A stretch of 44,001 nucleotides of DNA from Micrococcales bacterium (lineage in GTDB: Bacteria > Actinomycetota > Actinomycetes > Actinomycetales > Cellulomonadaceae), in NCBI GenBank assembly GCA_009777345.1, contig WRMB01000032.1, forward strand, positions 1-44,001. The letters run 5' to 3'. Positions 26,527 through 34,487 of the stretch are shown here, piece by piece; position 1 is the first letter of the stretch; the number at the start of each line of letters is the position of its first letter. Below the pieces are notes generated by a model. It was given only the letters and a program-made list of their open reading frames with translations, made no database searches and was not told the DNA's origin. The position numbers were made by a program, and so were the translations under genes.

Positions 26527-28509
26527 CTAGTCCCAGGTCACGGTCAGGTTGTCGGGGTCGGACAGGTCGACCGCGGGGCTGCCGAACGGGAAGACCACGT
26601 CGATAGTGCCGGAGATCTCCTGGCCGTTGAGGATGCCGTGCACGAACACGCTCACGCCGACGGTGTCGATATCGGGTTGCGGGACCCAGGCCAGCGCCGG
26701 GTCGTCGGCGTCCAGGGTCGGGTCCAGCGCGTCGAGCCAGGTCTGGGTCTCGGGTGACGGTGTCCGCTGGACCGTCCCGTCGATGAGCTCGGTCCCGTCG
26801 GTCAGGGTCGAGCCCATGGGCAGCCAGGCGCAGTCCATCTCGAGGGTCGTCGCGGCGACGCAGGCATCGACGGACTGGCGTACCGCCGTCTGGAACGCGG
26901 CGACCCCGTCGTCGGTCAGGGTCGCGGTGACGGCGCTGACCTTCACCGAGCCGAGGTCGGTGACCTCGAAGGTGCTGTCGCTCAGGGCGACGTACGGTGT
27001 GGTCGTGGTCAGCGTGTAGCTGCCGGGGAACAGCACTGCCCGCGCTGCGTCGACCGGGCTGCCGTTGAGCTCCAGCGGCAGGCTCCCGGTGCCAGCCGCG
27101 GTCAGGTCGACCGTCGCGGTCCCCTCGGCGACCTTCCAGGTGCCGTCGACCTTCTGGAGGGCGAGCGTCTGCTCGACATTCTTCCCGCCCGTCTGGTAGG
27201 TGACCGTGACCTGGGCCTCGTCAGCGGTCGACGACTCGACGGTTGTGGTGATGTCGCTGATCGGAGCGGCTTTCTTGGACGCGGCGAGCACGTCGTCGGT
27301 AAGCAGTGCGGTCGAGCTCGGCTTGGTGGCAAGCTGGTCCAGCGCAGCGGCGGCGTCACCGTCGGCGATCGCCTGGTAGTACTGCTGCGCCGTCTTGCCG
27401 ATCGCGGCCTTCCCGTCGTCCTTCAGCAGCAGGAAGTATGCGGCGAGGCCGCCGCCGACCAGCACCAGCGCGACCACGACCACGACGAGGGTGACCCACA
27501 GCCACATCCGCTTCTTCTTCGCCGGGGGCGCGAACCCGGCGGGCGGACCAGCCGGATACTGCGGGCCGGGATACTGCGAGCCGGGGCCGTAGGGCGCCGG
27601 AGGCACCGGCCCAGCGCCCTGAGGAGCATAGGGCGGTGGAGCGCCGGGGGCCTGACCGGGCCCACCGGGCTGGGCACCGGGTGCCGGGTAGGGCCCAGGA
27701 CCGACCGGTGGGGAAACAGCACCGACGGGGGCCTGGGAATATGGTCCAGGGACCGACCCGACCGGTGGGACGGGTCCCGGCGGTCCTGGCGGCACAGGTC
27801 CCGGTCCGGGCGGTACGGGCCCTGGCGGCGGTGTCGGCGGTACGGGTGACGGCGGCGACTGGCCTGGACCAGCCGCGACTCCCGTGCCCTGCGGATCAGC
27901 CTCCATACCCTGCGCAGCAGCCTCGAAGGCTCCCGGGGCATCCGACGGCACCACAGATGGTCCGGGAGGTCCTGGTGGCACGGGCGCCAGGGGGCTCGGC
28001 GACACGGGCACCGACGAGCTCGGAGGCTGACCTGGACCGCCCGGAGCAGCCTCGACGGGTCCCGGCGATACCGGCGGGACGGACACGGACGGGGCGGGCG
28101 TCGGTGGTACGGGCGTCGACGGGGCAGGCCCTGATACCGGCCCAGGTCCTGGCGATGCGGGCGCCGGAGGTGCCGGGTCGAAAGGTCCGGTCAGAGGCGG
28201 CACGGTGAACGGGGCGGTAGGTGGCGGCGGTGCGTCCTGCGGTGCGTCGGACAGGAGCCCGTCCTCTGGCGACGGGACGTCCCCCGACGGAGGCGGTGGG
28301 GCTGCGCCGTCCCCCGGCTCGCCCCCAGCGGCTTCGACGGGCGGCGCTGGGTCGCCCTCCCCCGACTCACCCTGAGCGACGAGGGACTCCGGGGCCGACG
28401 GGCTCTCCTCGGCGTCGGGAGGCAACTCCTGACCGTCGGGTATCACGCTGTCCCCCGGCTGGCCCGTGGGAGCGGCAGAAGGTAGTTCCCGGTCGTCTGG
28501 TGCAGTCAT
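26527..28509 (-). CDS. Large Pro-rich single-pass membrane protein
   Basis: 660-residue protein. About 345 residues of cytoplasmic, Pro/Gly/Ala-rich, low-complexity sequence (SGPAPSTPVPPTPAPS-type) lead to a KKKRMW stop-transfer signal and one transmembrane helix (VTLVVVVVALVLVGGGLAAYFLLL, about 345-370). The extracytoplasmic part of about 290 residues starts with an NTF2/DUF4878-like segment (AQQYYQAIADGDAAAALDQL) and has two Cys (DACVAATTLEMDCAW). It may be a cell-envelope or sensor protein; no enzymatic motif is seen. The first half's repetitive sequence makes homology weak. ATG start. Confidence 0.82.
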   Translation of the reverse strand: MTAPDDRELPSAAPTGQPGDSVIPDGQELPPDAEESPSAPESLVAQGESGEGDPAPPVEAAGGEPGDGAAPPPPSGDVPSPEDGLLSDAPQDAPPPPTAPFTVPPLTGPFDPAPPAPASPGPGPVSGPAPSTPVPPTPAPSVSVPPVSPGPVEAAPGGPGQPPSSSVPVSPSPLAPVPPGPPGPSVVPSDAPGAFEAAAQGMEADPQGTGVAAGPGQSPPSPVPPTPPPGPVPPGPGPVPPGPPGPVPPVGSVPGPYSQAPVGAVSPPVGPGPYPAPGAQPGGPGQAPGAPPPYAPQGAGPVPPAPYGPGSQYPGPQYPAGPPAGFAPPAKKKRMWLWVTLVVVVVALVLVGGGLAAYFLLLKDDGKAAIGKTAQQYYQAIADGDAAAALDQLATKPSSTALLTDDVLAASKKAAPISDITTTVESSTADEAQVTVTYQTGGKNVEQTLALQKVDGTWKVAEGTATVDLTAAGTGSLPLELNGSPVDAARAVLFPGSYTLTTTTPYVALSDSTFEVTDLGSVKVSAVTATLTDDGVAAFQTAVRQSVDACVAATTLEMDCAWLPMGSTLTDGTELIDGTVQRTPSPETQTWLDALDPTLDADDPALAWVPQPDIDTVGVSVFVHGILNGQEISGTIDVVFPFGSPAVDLSDPDNLTVTWD

Positions 28510-28724
28510 GGCAGTCCCGTCGTCGCATCCGGCGCCGTCAGTCTAGGCACCAGGGCGGGCCCGCGACCAGGTGCGACCGCCGAACGGCAGGGCGAATCAC
28601 ACAAAATCCTCCCGGGCCGGACACCTTCTCGACAGATCGGAACACAGAACGCGGAATGGCGCGCGGCGCACCGTCGGCCGACAGGTCTGCTTTTCGCCGA
28701 CGAGGGACACTGCGTCCCACCGCC

Positions 28725-28768
28725 CTGCGTGCATCCTGCGTGCATCCTGCGTGCGCCCTGCGTGCGAA
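28725..28768 (+). repeat. Four tandem 11-bp repeats
   Basis: CTGCGTGCATC, CTGCGTGCATC, CTGCGTGCGCC, CTGCGTGCGAA in a row. They sit just left of the foldback element in a noncoding region, where they could bind a protein or reflect slippage. Confidence 0.85.
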
Positions 28769-28789
28769 ACACCTCACCTCGCTCGCAAT

Positions 28790-28885
28790 CCGATAAGAGT
28801 GCTCCAGTTCGTGGGTTCCACGCCGTTCCACCGTTTCGAAACGGTGGAACGGCGTGGAACCCACGAGCTAGCACATGCTTATCGG
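28790..28885. repeat. 96-bp foldback element, copy 1
   Basis: Begins CCGATAAGAGTGC and ends CTTATCGG, exactly symmetric about 28837.5. The inner 56 bp (28810-28865) are a perfect palindrome centred on TTTCGAAA. Copy 2 at 39800-39895 has the same length, the same ends and conserved blocks, but different arm sequences that still pair. Both flanking genes are transcribed away from it, so it is not a terminator here. Confidence 0.85.
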
Positions 28886-28921
28886 TTCTATGGCCTGGGG
28901 GCGGGCGAGGGCGGAGAGGCA

Positions 28922-28950
28922 GGGGCTGGCGTCGAGCAGGGCGCCGACGT
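28922..28950 (-). pseudogene. Remnant of the dop 3' end
   Basis: 28 of 29 bases match 31206-31234 inside dop, and the frame reads VGALLDASP as in the Dop C-terminus, followed by a decayed but similar Ala/Leu-rich end. The rest of dop is absent here. It lies 37 bp from the foldback element. Confidence 0.65.
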
Positions 28951-28984
28951 AGGTAACGTCTCAGAGACTCGGTAGCATCGCGGC

Positions 28985-29596
28985 ATGACCCAGATGCACC
29001 GTCTTGCCGTGGTTGCTCTTGGCGGGGTCCTGCTGGTCGGCTGCTCTGGCGGAGCGGGTGCCGACGGAGACTCGACCACGCCCGGGAACGGAGACTCGGC
29101 CACACCCGGGACTGAGTTCGGCTCTTTTTCGCCGTCCGTCAGGACGGACGCCGAGCCGCCGAACCTGCCGACCGACTGCGACGCGCTCGGCTCAGCGGCG
29201 ACGCGGGCCAAGACCGTCGGGGACCTGGAGCCGTACGACGCAGCTCCGGAGCCGGTGCAGTCGGCCCCCCAGGGCGCGACTCTCGAGCTCGGGTGCGAGT
29301 GGTTCGGGGGTGATGTCACCGGTGTGACCGTGACCATCAGCACCGCGGCACCGGACACCGTCGCTGCTGCCGCCGACACGCTGGGCAGCCAGGGCTACAC
29401 CTGCACCCAGGACCTCGGCGGTCGCCTCTGCACTGCGTCCGAGGAGTCGTCGGCGGAGATCTACGGGGGCCCCGGCGCGACCATCGAGGTACAGAGGATG
29501 GTCTTCGCGCGCGACGGTGTCTGGGTCTTCATGTCGACGTCCAACAGGGACGGCCAGGCCCTGCTGCTGGAGACCGTCGCCGACATCTTCGACTGA
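28985..29596 (+). CDS. Lipoprotein of unknown function
   Basis: 203-residue secreted lipoprotein. The signal peptide MTQMHRLAVVALGGVLLVGCSG has lipobox LVGC. A Thr/Ser/Gly-rich linker follows, then a domain with four Cys (PTDCDAL, ELGCEWF, YTCTQD, GRLCTAS) that may form two disulfides. Overall it looks like the DUF3558-type actinobacterial lipoproteins, but I cannot confirm this. It is inserted between the dop remnant and intact dop. Confidence 0.72.
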   Translation: MTQMHRLAVVALGGVLLVGCSGGAGADGDSTTPGNGDSATPGTEFGSFSPSVRTDAEPPNLPTDCDALGSAATRAKTVGDLEPYDAAPEPVQSAPQGATLELGCEWFGGDVTGVTVTISTAAPDTVAAAADTLGSQGYTCTQDLGGRLCTASEESSAEIYGGPGATIEVQRMVFARDGVWVFMSTSNRDGQALLLETVADIFD

Positions 29597-29651
29597 TCTG
29601 GCCGAACGGTCGTCGGTGCAGGCCGATAGCCGAACCGGCTGAGCGTCTCGG

Positions 29652-30278
29652 TCAGCTCAGTCCGGCGACGAGCGTATCGACGAGGTAGCGAAAGCTCGCA
29701 TCGACGTCGTCCGGCAGTCCGAACCCGCCGGTCAGCTCAAGCTCGACGAACCCGTGCACAGCCGCACGGACTGTGCGCACCTGGTCCACCCACTGGTCCC
29801 GGGGCGTGCCGAGCCGGGCCACGGCCTGGGCGACCAGCTCGGCGACAGCCGCCGACTGGGACCCGAGCAGCGTCGCCTCGGTGCTCTGGACAGCGCGGTA
29901 CCGGCCAGGGTGTGCCAGGGCGTAGGCCCGGGTGGCGTCAGCCAGGGCACGGAGCGCCTGCGCGCTGCTGCTCGGGCCGGTGCGCGGGCTGGGGTCTGCT
30001 TCCGAGCCAGTGCTTGCGCCAACCGAGCCGCAGGTGCCCTGGGCGCTCGCGACCGCCGCTTCCAGCACCACGGTGAACTCGACGACACACCGCTGCGCGA
30101 CGGCCGCGCGGAGCGCAGGGAGCCCGGCGACGTGCTTGTAGAGGCTCGGTACCGCGACTCCGGCGCGGTGCGCCACCGCGGACAGCCCCAGATCGGCCCA
30201 ACCTGTTGGGCCACCCGCGTCGACCACGTCCAGCGCGAGGTCGAGCACGGCCTGCGGGCTCAGCCCGGCGCGTGGCAC
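29652..30278 (-). CDS. TetR family transcriptional regulator
   Basis: 208-residue repressor. The N-terminal helix-turn-helix (about residues 25-50) reads LGLSAVAHRAGVAVPSLYKHV. The C-terminal ligand domain has a long Gly/Ser/Thr-rich loop (STGSEADPSPRTGPSSS) and ends FVELELTGGFGLPDDVDASF, as in the TetR_C subfamily with WHG-like domains. The GTG at 30278 has AGGAG 7 nt upstream, inside the end of the hydrolase gene. It forms a two-gene operon with the hydrolase and probably binds the inverted repeat at 31136-31152. Confidence 0.86.
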   Translation of the reverse strand: MPRAGLSPQAVLDLALDVVDAGGPTGWADLGLSAVAHRAGVAVPSLYKHVAGLPALRAAVAQRCVVEFTVVLEAAVASAQGTCGSVGASTGSEADPSPRTGPSSSAQALRALADATRAYALAHPGRYRAVQSTEATLLGSQSAAVAELVAQAVARLGTPRDQWVDQVRTVRAAVHGFVELELTGGFGLPDDVDASFRYLVDTLVAGLS

Positions 30279-30279
30279 G

Positions 30280-31128
30280 TCAGCGCTCCTGGGACAGCGC
30301 GGTGGGCTGGTCGGGCGCGGGCAGCCCGGCAAGAAAGCCCAGCACAGCGGGTACGACGATATCGGGCGCCTGGTGGTGCGGGTAGTGCGCCACGTCGTCG
30401 AGCAGCTCGACCTGGGCACAGAGCGCCTGCTCGATCCATGCGCCCTCGGCCTGCGGGTCACGGTAGTCCGGGTCGAGACGACCGAGGAAGGCCAGCACAG
30501 GCAGGTGCAGCTGGGGCAGCCGCGCGGTGACTGGTGCGTGCGTCAGCTGTCGCGTCAGCGTCCGGAACTGCGCCAGGTGCTCCGGGTCGCTCAGCGCACT
30601 CCGGACGGCCTGGACGTGCTCGCCGAGCCACGGTGCCTGGCGTCCTCGGTTGAGGGTCTTGCGGTAGTGGGCCGACCAGACTCCAGCGCCCCACGGACGT
30701 GCGAACAAGACGGGGTAGACCAGGCGACCCGCCGAGCCGGCCGACGCGTCACGCAGTATCGGGCCGGTCATGACGAGCCCGTCGACGGCGTCTGGCCGCT
30801 CGGCTGCGGCGTAGGCGACGGCCGCCGCCCCCATCGAGCTCCCCACAAGCACAGCCGGCCCGCCGAGCCGGTCGACGAGGGCCAGCACGTCCCCGGCGGT
30901 GGCGACGTCGCCGTGGGTCCGGAACGTCGTGTCCGAGTCTCCGTGGCCGCGCAGGTCGGTCGTCGCGACGCGGTACCCGACGCCGGTCAGCGGCTCGACG
31001 AGCTCGCGCCACGTCGACCGCAGGTCGCCCATGCCGGGCACGAGGACGACGAGCCGACCGTCAGCCGGTCCGTCGTCGGTGTACGCCACGCGACCTTCGG
31101 GTCGCTCGAGGTGGTGGACTGGGCTCAC
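30280..31128 (-). CDS. Alpha/beta hydrolase
   Basis: 282-residue serine hydrolase. The oxyanion region is LVPGMGDLRSTWREL, followed by DLRGHGDSD, the nucleophile elbow GSSMG (about residue 97), an acid Asp in FLGRLDPDY and the catalytic His in DVAHYPHHQAPD. The N-terminal VHHLERPEGRVAYTDDG strand is typical of the lipase/esterase branch. Substrate unknown. The first codon is GTG. It is followed, with one base between stop and the next start context, by the TetR gene. Confidence 0.88.
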   Translation of the reverse strand: MSPVHHLERPEGRVAYTDDGPADGRLVVLVPGMGDLRSTWRELVEPLTGVGYRVATTDLRGHGDSDTTFRTHGDVATAGDVLALVDRLGGPAVLVGSSMGAAAVAYAAAERPDAVDGLVMTGPILRDASAGSAGRLVYPVLFARPWGAGVWSAHYRKTLNRGRQAPWLGEHVQAVRSALSDPEHLAQFRTLTRQLTHAPVTARLPQLHLPVLAFLGRLDPDYRDPQAEGAWIEQALCAQVELLDDVAHYPHHQAPDIVVPAVLGFLAGLPAPDQPTALSQER

Positions 31129-31135
31129 AGCCGTA

Positions 31136-31152
31136 GGCTAAAGCCATTAGCC
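31136..31152. promoter_or_regulatory. Putative TetR operator
   Basis: GGCTAA-AGCCA-TTAGCC, perfect 6-bp arms with a 5-bp spacer, ending 8 bp before the hydrolase start codon and inside the 32-bp gap to dop. The position suits autorepression by the TetR protein of the operon. Confidence 0.5.
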
Positions 31153-31160
31153 AGCCGGGG

Positions 31161-32801
31161 TCAACCCTCGGCCCCGACCAGAGCAGCCAGGAGAGCGGCA
31201 GCATCGGGGCTGGCGTCGAGCAGGGCACCGACGTGGGCCTTGGTACCGCGCAACGGGTCGCGCACCGGCACACGCTGCAGGGTGTCGTGGCCGGGGACGT
31301 CGAAGATCACCGAGTCCCAGCTGGCCGCGGCGACCTGGCCCGGGTAGCGCGCCATCGCCTCCCCGCGGAAGTACGCGCGAGTGTCGGTGGGCGGGTGGTC
31401 GACCGCGCGTCGCACGCGGGCCGGGTCCACGACGGTGTCCACCGCCCCGGCGGCCAGCAGCCGGTGGTACAGCCCGCGCTCGGGGCGCAGGTCTGACCAC
31501 TGCAGGTCCACCGCGGCCAGCTTGGCGTGGTCCCAGCCCAGCTGTTCACGACGACGCAGACCCCTCAGCAGGCGCAGCTTGGCGACCCACTCCACGTCCC
31601 GGGCGCACCGGGCCGGGTCGTCGGCCAGCCGGTCCAGGACGTCCGCCCAACGGGCCAGGACGTCGGCAGTCTGTGCGTCGGGGCTGCCGTCTTCGGCTGC
31701 TGCCGCACGCACCTGGTCCAGGTACATCTGCTGCACCGCGATGGCGGTGGTGGTACGCCCGTCGGCCAGCTCCAGCGGAGCACGCACCGTCAGGTCGCGG
31801 CTCACCTGGTGGAAGGCACCGACGGGGTCGCGCAGCGCCAGGCTGGGCGGCAGCTCAGCACCGCGCGCCACGGCCCGCTCAATGAGCCACAGCACCAGCG
31901 ACATCGTCCCGGCGCGCAGGTAGGTCACCGGTTCGAGCATGGTCGCGTCGCCGACGATGACGTGCAGCCGCCGCCACACCGCGGGGTCAGCGTGCGGTTC
32001 GTCGCGGGTGTTGACGATGGGGCGGCGCAGCGTGGTCTCGAGCCCCACCTCGGCCTCGACATAGTCGGCGCGCTGGGAGATCTGGAAGCCGGGCTCCTCG
32101 CCGCGCGGCCCCAGCCCGACCCGGCCCGCCCCGCAGAACACCTGCCGGGTGACCAGGAACGGGGTGAGCCAGGCCACCAGGTCGCCGAAAGGAACCTGGC
32201 GGGCCACCAGGTAGTTCTCGTGCGTACCGTAGGTGGCGCCCTTGCCGTCGACGTTGTTCTTGTACAAGGCGACGTCCGGCAGGGCCGGGTTCGACGTCAG
32301 GGCCCGCACGCAGCCCAGCATCACCTGCTCCCCCGCCCGGTCCCAGACCACCAGGTCGTACGGGTTGGTCACCTCCGGCGAGGAGTACTCCGGGTGGGCA
32401 TGGTCCACGTACAGCCGGGCCCCGTTGGTGAGGATGACGTTCGCCGCGCCCGGGTCGTCGTACTCCTCGACCGGACGGGGCAGCGCCTGCGGCCAGCCGT
32501 CGTCGCCCGACGACCGGGGGCCCGCGGTCGGGCCGGACGGGGCCGGGCGGTCCGGGTCGTCGGTCAGCTGGGACGGCAGCGCCGAGGCCCGCTCCAGCCG
32601 GAAGCCCCGGGCGTCGTGCAGCGGGTCCTCGTCGTCGTAGTCCCAGCGCGCCCGTGCCGTCCCGGGGTCGCGCACCTGAGTCTGGGCGGCGACCTGCACC
32701 CCCACGACGTGGCTGGACAGCAGCATCGGGTTGGCGTCGGGACGCCCCGGCTCGACCACCCCGTACTCGGTCTCGATCCCCATCACCCGGCGCACGCTCA
32801 C
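31161..32801 (-). CDS. dop: Pup deamidase/depupylase
   Basis: Converts the Pup C-terminal Gln to Glu and removes Pup from substrates; PafA paralogue, 546 residues. VMGIETEYGVVEPG holds the metal-binding Glu residues. NPMLLSSHVVGVQVAA is the Dop-specific start. NGARLYVDHAHPEYSSPEVTNP, LYKNNVDGKGATYGTHENY and [13 protein letters not shown] follow. A linker of about 60 residues (ALPSQLTDDPDRPAPSGPTA) is longer than usual in the region after RWDYDDEDPLHDARGF. The GTG 32801 is chosen (VSVRRVMG); ATG 32813 is possible. A proteasomal ATPase gene (arc/mpa) is not found upstream. Confidence 0.95.
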   Translation of the reverse strand: MSVRRVMGIETEYGVVEPGRPDANPMLLSSHVVGVQVAAQTQVRDPGTARARWDYDDEDPLHDARGFRLERASALPSQLTDDPDRPAPSGPTAGPRSSGDDGWPQALPRPVEEYDDPGAANVILTNGARLYVDHAHPEYSSPEVTNPYDLVVWDRAGEQVMLGCVRALTSNPALPDVALYKNNVDGKGATYGTHENYLVARQVPFGDLVAWLTPFLVTRQVFCGAGRVGLGPRGEEPGFQISQRADYVEAEVGLETTLRRPIVNTRDEPHADPAVWRRLHVIVGDATMLEPVTYLRAGTMSLVLWLIERAVARGAELPPSLALRDPVGAFHQVSRDLTVRAPLELADGRTTTAIAVQQMYLDQVRAAAAEDGSPDAQTADVLARWADVLDRLADDPARCARDVEWVAKLRLLRGLRRREQLGWDHAKLAAVDLQWSDLRPERGLYHRLLAAGAVDTVVDPARVRRAVDHPPTDTRAYFRGEAMARYPGQVAAASWDSVIFDVPGHDTLQRVPVRDPLRGTKAHVGALLDASPDAAALLAALVGAEG

Positions 32802-33006
32802 ACCGCACACCATACGTAAGGTTCCCGGCGCACGGGCGGTCCACCCGCACGACCTGTGCCACGACGAGCGCCACCGGGTGGACGGCAGGTCGACGCGCTC
32901 GCCGGGTGGAGCATCTCCGCACCGACGAAGCTGACCAGACTGGTGAACCGACTTGATAGCCTGGGCAGCAGGTGCCCGGCGCACATTGGCTGAAAGGTGA
33001 GACGGC

Positions 33007-33120
33007 ATGTTCAGGAACCCGCTGGAAGAAGTGAGGTCGCTCCGTCGGAGCGAGCTCGGCAGGAGGTCGAGGCTGCGCCAGCGGTTCCGTCCACACGTGT
33101 CACGCGACCGGCTCGGTTGA
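33007..33120 (+). CDS. Possible small basic leader ORF before the rhomboid gene
   Basis: 37 codons, MFRNPLEEVRSLRRSELGRR ending in SRDRLG, very Arg-rich. It has an AAGGTGA motif 6 nt before its ATG and ends 5 bp before the rhomboid ATG, which itself has no ribosome binding site. Translational coupling is therefore plausible. Short length makes this uncertain; an alternative is that the rhomboid starts at a GTG (32997) in its own frame. Confidence 0.3.
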   Translation: MFRNPLEEVRSLRRSELGRRSRLRQRFRPHVSRDRLG

Positions 33121-33125
33121 GCGCC

Positions 33126-33719
33126 ATGTCCCGCACCGACAAGCTCTCCGTGCAGAAGCTGCGATCCTCCTCAGTGGCCAAGACCATCCCGATCCTGGCA
33201 CTGGTCGCGCTGATGTGGATCGAAGAAGTCGTCGACGCTCTGCCAAACCTCAACCTCGACCAGTACGGCATCCGGCCCCGACAGGTCGAGGGGCTGGTGG
33301 GCATCCCGTTGGCGCCGTTCTTGCACGGCGGGTTCGGCCATCTGACCACCAACACGGTGCCGCTTATCTTCCTGGGGGTATTGTTGGCGCTGACCACCAA
33401 GCGGTTCTGGGCCGTCACCCTAGGGGTGGTCCTTCTGGGGGGCCTAGGCACCTGGCTGGTCGCGGGCAGTAATACCGTGCACTTCGGGGCCAGCGGAGTG
33501 GTGTACGGATATGCGGCATTCCTTGTCGCCTGGGGCGTGCTGAGCCGAAAACTGCTCAGCGTGCTGGTCGGTGCGGTGGTGGTGCTGCTGTACGGGAGCA
33601 TCGTCTTCGGTGTTCTACCAGGTCAGCCGGGTGTCTCCTGGGAGGGGCATCTGTTTGGCGCTGTCGCGGGCGTTCTCCTGGCTTTTCTCCTGCGCCCCCG
33701 CGACACGACGGCGTCCTGA
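33126..33719 (+). CDS. Rhomboid family intramembrane serine protease
   Basis: 197-residue membrane protein with about six transmembrane helices. The oxyanion HGGFGHLTTN motif, the nucleophile GASGVVYGY (Ser about residue 122) and the partner His in SWEGHLFGAVAG are all present, so it should be active. It cleaves transmembrane segments of unknown partners. The short N-terminus precedes the first helix KTIPILALVALMWIEEVVDAL. It lies just downstream of the small ORF and divergent from dop. Confidence 0.9.
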   Translation: MSRTDKLSVQKLRSSSVAKTIPILALVALMWIEEVVDALPNLNLDQYGIRPRQVEGLVGIPLAPFLHGGFGHLTTNTVPLIFLGVLLALTTKRFWAVTLGVVLLGGLGTWLVAGSNTVHFGASGVVYGYAAFLVAWGVLSRKLLSVLVGAVVVLLYGSIVFGVLPGQPGVSWEGHLFGAVAGVLLAFLLRPRDTTAS

Positions 33720-33825
33720 CACATTCTGCAGCGGGTCACCGATCTCGGAGGGTGTGCAGGTCGCGAAGGATATCCGAGCAGGTGATGGCGTCCAGCCCGG
33801 TCGGAGACACCGCATCTGGTCGCAG

Positions 33826-33851
33826 TGCTACACTTGCATGCAACGGTAGCA
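33826..33851. promoter_or_regulatory. Inverted repeat upstream of the RHH antitoxin
   Basis: TGCTAC.. and ..GTAGCA flank the 10-bp palindrome TTGCATGCAA: 11 of 13 arm positions pair. It lies 12 bp before the antitoxin start, matching the operator position of autoregulated VapB/FitA proteins. Confidence 0.5.
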
Positions 33852-33863
33852 TGAAGGTGGGCG

Positions 33864-34103
33864 ATGGGTTCGACGCTGATGATCCGGAACCTCGACGACG
33901 ACGTGAAAGCGCGCCTTCGAGTCCGGGCTGCCACACAGGGACGTTCGATGGCGGCCGAGGTGCGGGCGATCCTCGCCGAAGCGGTAGCCGACGGACCGAC
34001 AGCTCCACGGCGGACGCTGCTCGACGTGTTCGCACAGCTGCCCGACACTGGCGGCGTCGACCTACCCCTACCAGAACGGCACGTCGAACCCCAGCGTGAA
34101 TAG
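33864..34103 (+). CDS. FitA-like ribbon-helix-helix antitoxin, orphan
   Basis: 79-residue protein. The N-terminal RHH fold MGSTLMIRNLDDDVKARLRVRA, ATQGRSMAAEVRAILAEAV is complete, and the C-terminal toxin-binding tail has FAQLPDTGGVDLPLPERHVE before an early stop. In VapBC/FitAB loci a PIN toxin gene starts a few bases later; here none follows and the next sequence is a truncated DUF1016 gene on the other strand. The ATG is preceded by AAGGTGG. It could still repress its own promoter through the upstream inverted repeat. Confidence 0.78.
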   Translation: MGSTLMIRNLDDDVKARLRVRAATQGRSMAAEVRAILAEAVADGPTAPRRTLLDVFAQLPDTGGVDLPLPERHVEPQRE

Positions 34104-34420
34104 TGGTCGGTCTGGTCGGAGATCCGCTTCTGCCGGGCGACGAACGAGAACCCCTTGCCGAGTTCGAGCAGAAAGTCGTGCAACTTGTCGATGAGCGCCT
34201 GCTCCAGCTCGCTCTCGCGGATGTCAGGACGGTCCGTCATGCCCAGGAACTCGAACACGCTCGGGTCCTTGAGGACGTCGTCAGCCGCTGTGCGCGGCTC
34301 CAGCTCGGCGACCTCGGCGCGCACCGACTCGCGACTGTCCTTCCTGGTGGCAAGGAGCCGTTCATAGTAGAACGAGCTGATCTGCCGGTCGAGCTGTCGT
34401 GACGTCCACCCCGTCGTCAC
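34097..34420 (-). pseudogene. DUF1016 (YhcG-type) nuclease, truncated at both ends
   Basis: About 108 residues of the central YhcG/DUF1016 core: GWTSRQLDRQISSFYYERLL, LKDPSVFEFLG, ESELEQALIDKLHDFLLELG and FSFVARQKRI. The sequence stops exactly where the PD-(D/E)xK active-site strands (DLVFYN..) should begin, meeting the end of the antitoxin gene. The normal N-terminal domain is also missing, leaving a GTG at 34420. It is non-functional as a nuclease. An SOS promoter points at it. Confidence 0.8.
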
Positions 34421-34487
34421 TCATCGCGATCGGCCCTTCGTCCGCGTCTTCATCTCAAGCCTCCTGCCCTTGTCGCCCACCCCAGAC

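Larger units (their letters stand above)
28510..28984. other. Divergent intergenic region rich in repeats
   Basis: 475 bp between two divergent genes. From left to right it contains an AT-richer part (28600-28680) that may hold the promoter of the Pro-rich gene, a fourfold 11-bp tandem repeat, a 96-bp foldback element and a 29-bp remnant of the dop 3' end. No gene is supported. Confidence 0.6.

Noticed and set aside
28725..28768. 11-bp repeats as CRISPR or iterons of an origin
   Set aside because: Too short for CRISPR and there is no replication initiator nearby; reported only as a tandem repeat.
28790..28885. Rho-independent terminator
   Set aside because: Both neighbouring genes are transcribed away from it, and a second copy with the same ends indicates a repeat family.
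33623..34420. 265-codon frame as a complete DUF1016 protein
   Set aside because: Only the first 108 residues are DUF1016; the remainder is antisense to the antitoxin gene and the rhomboid end.
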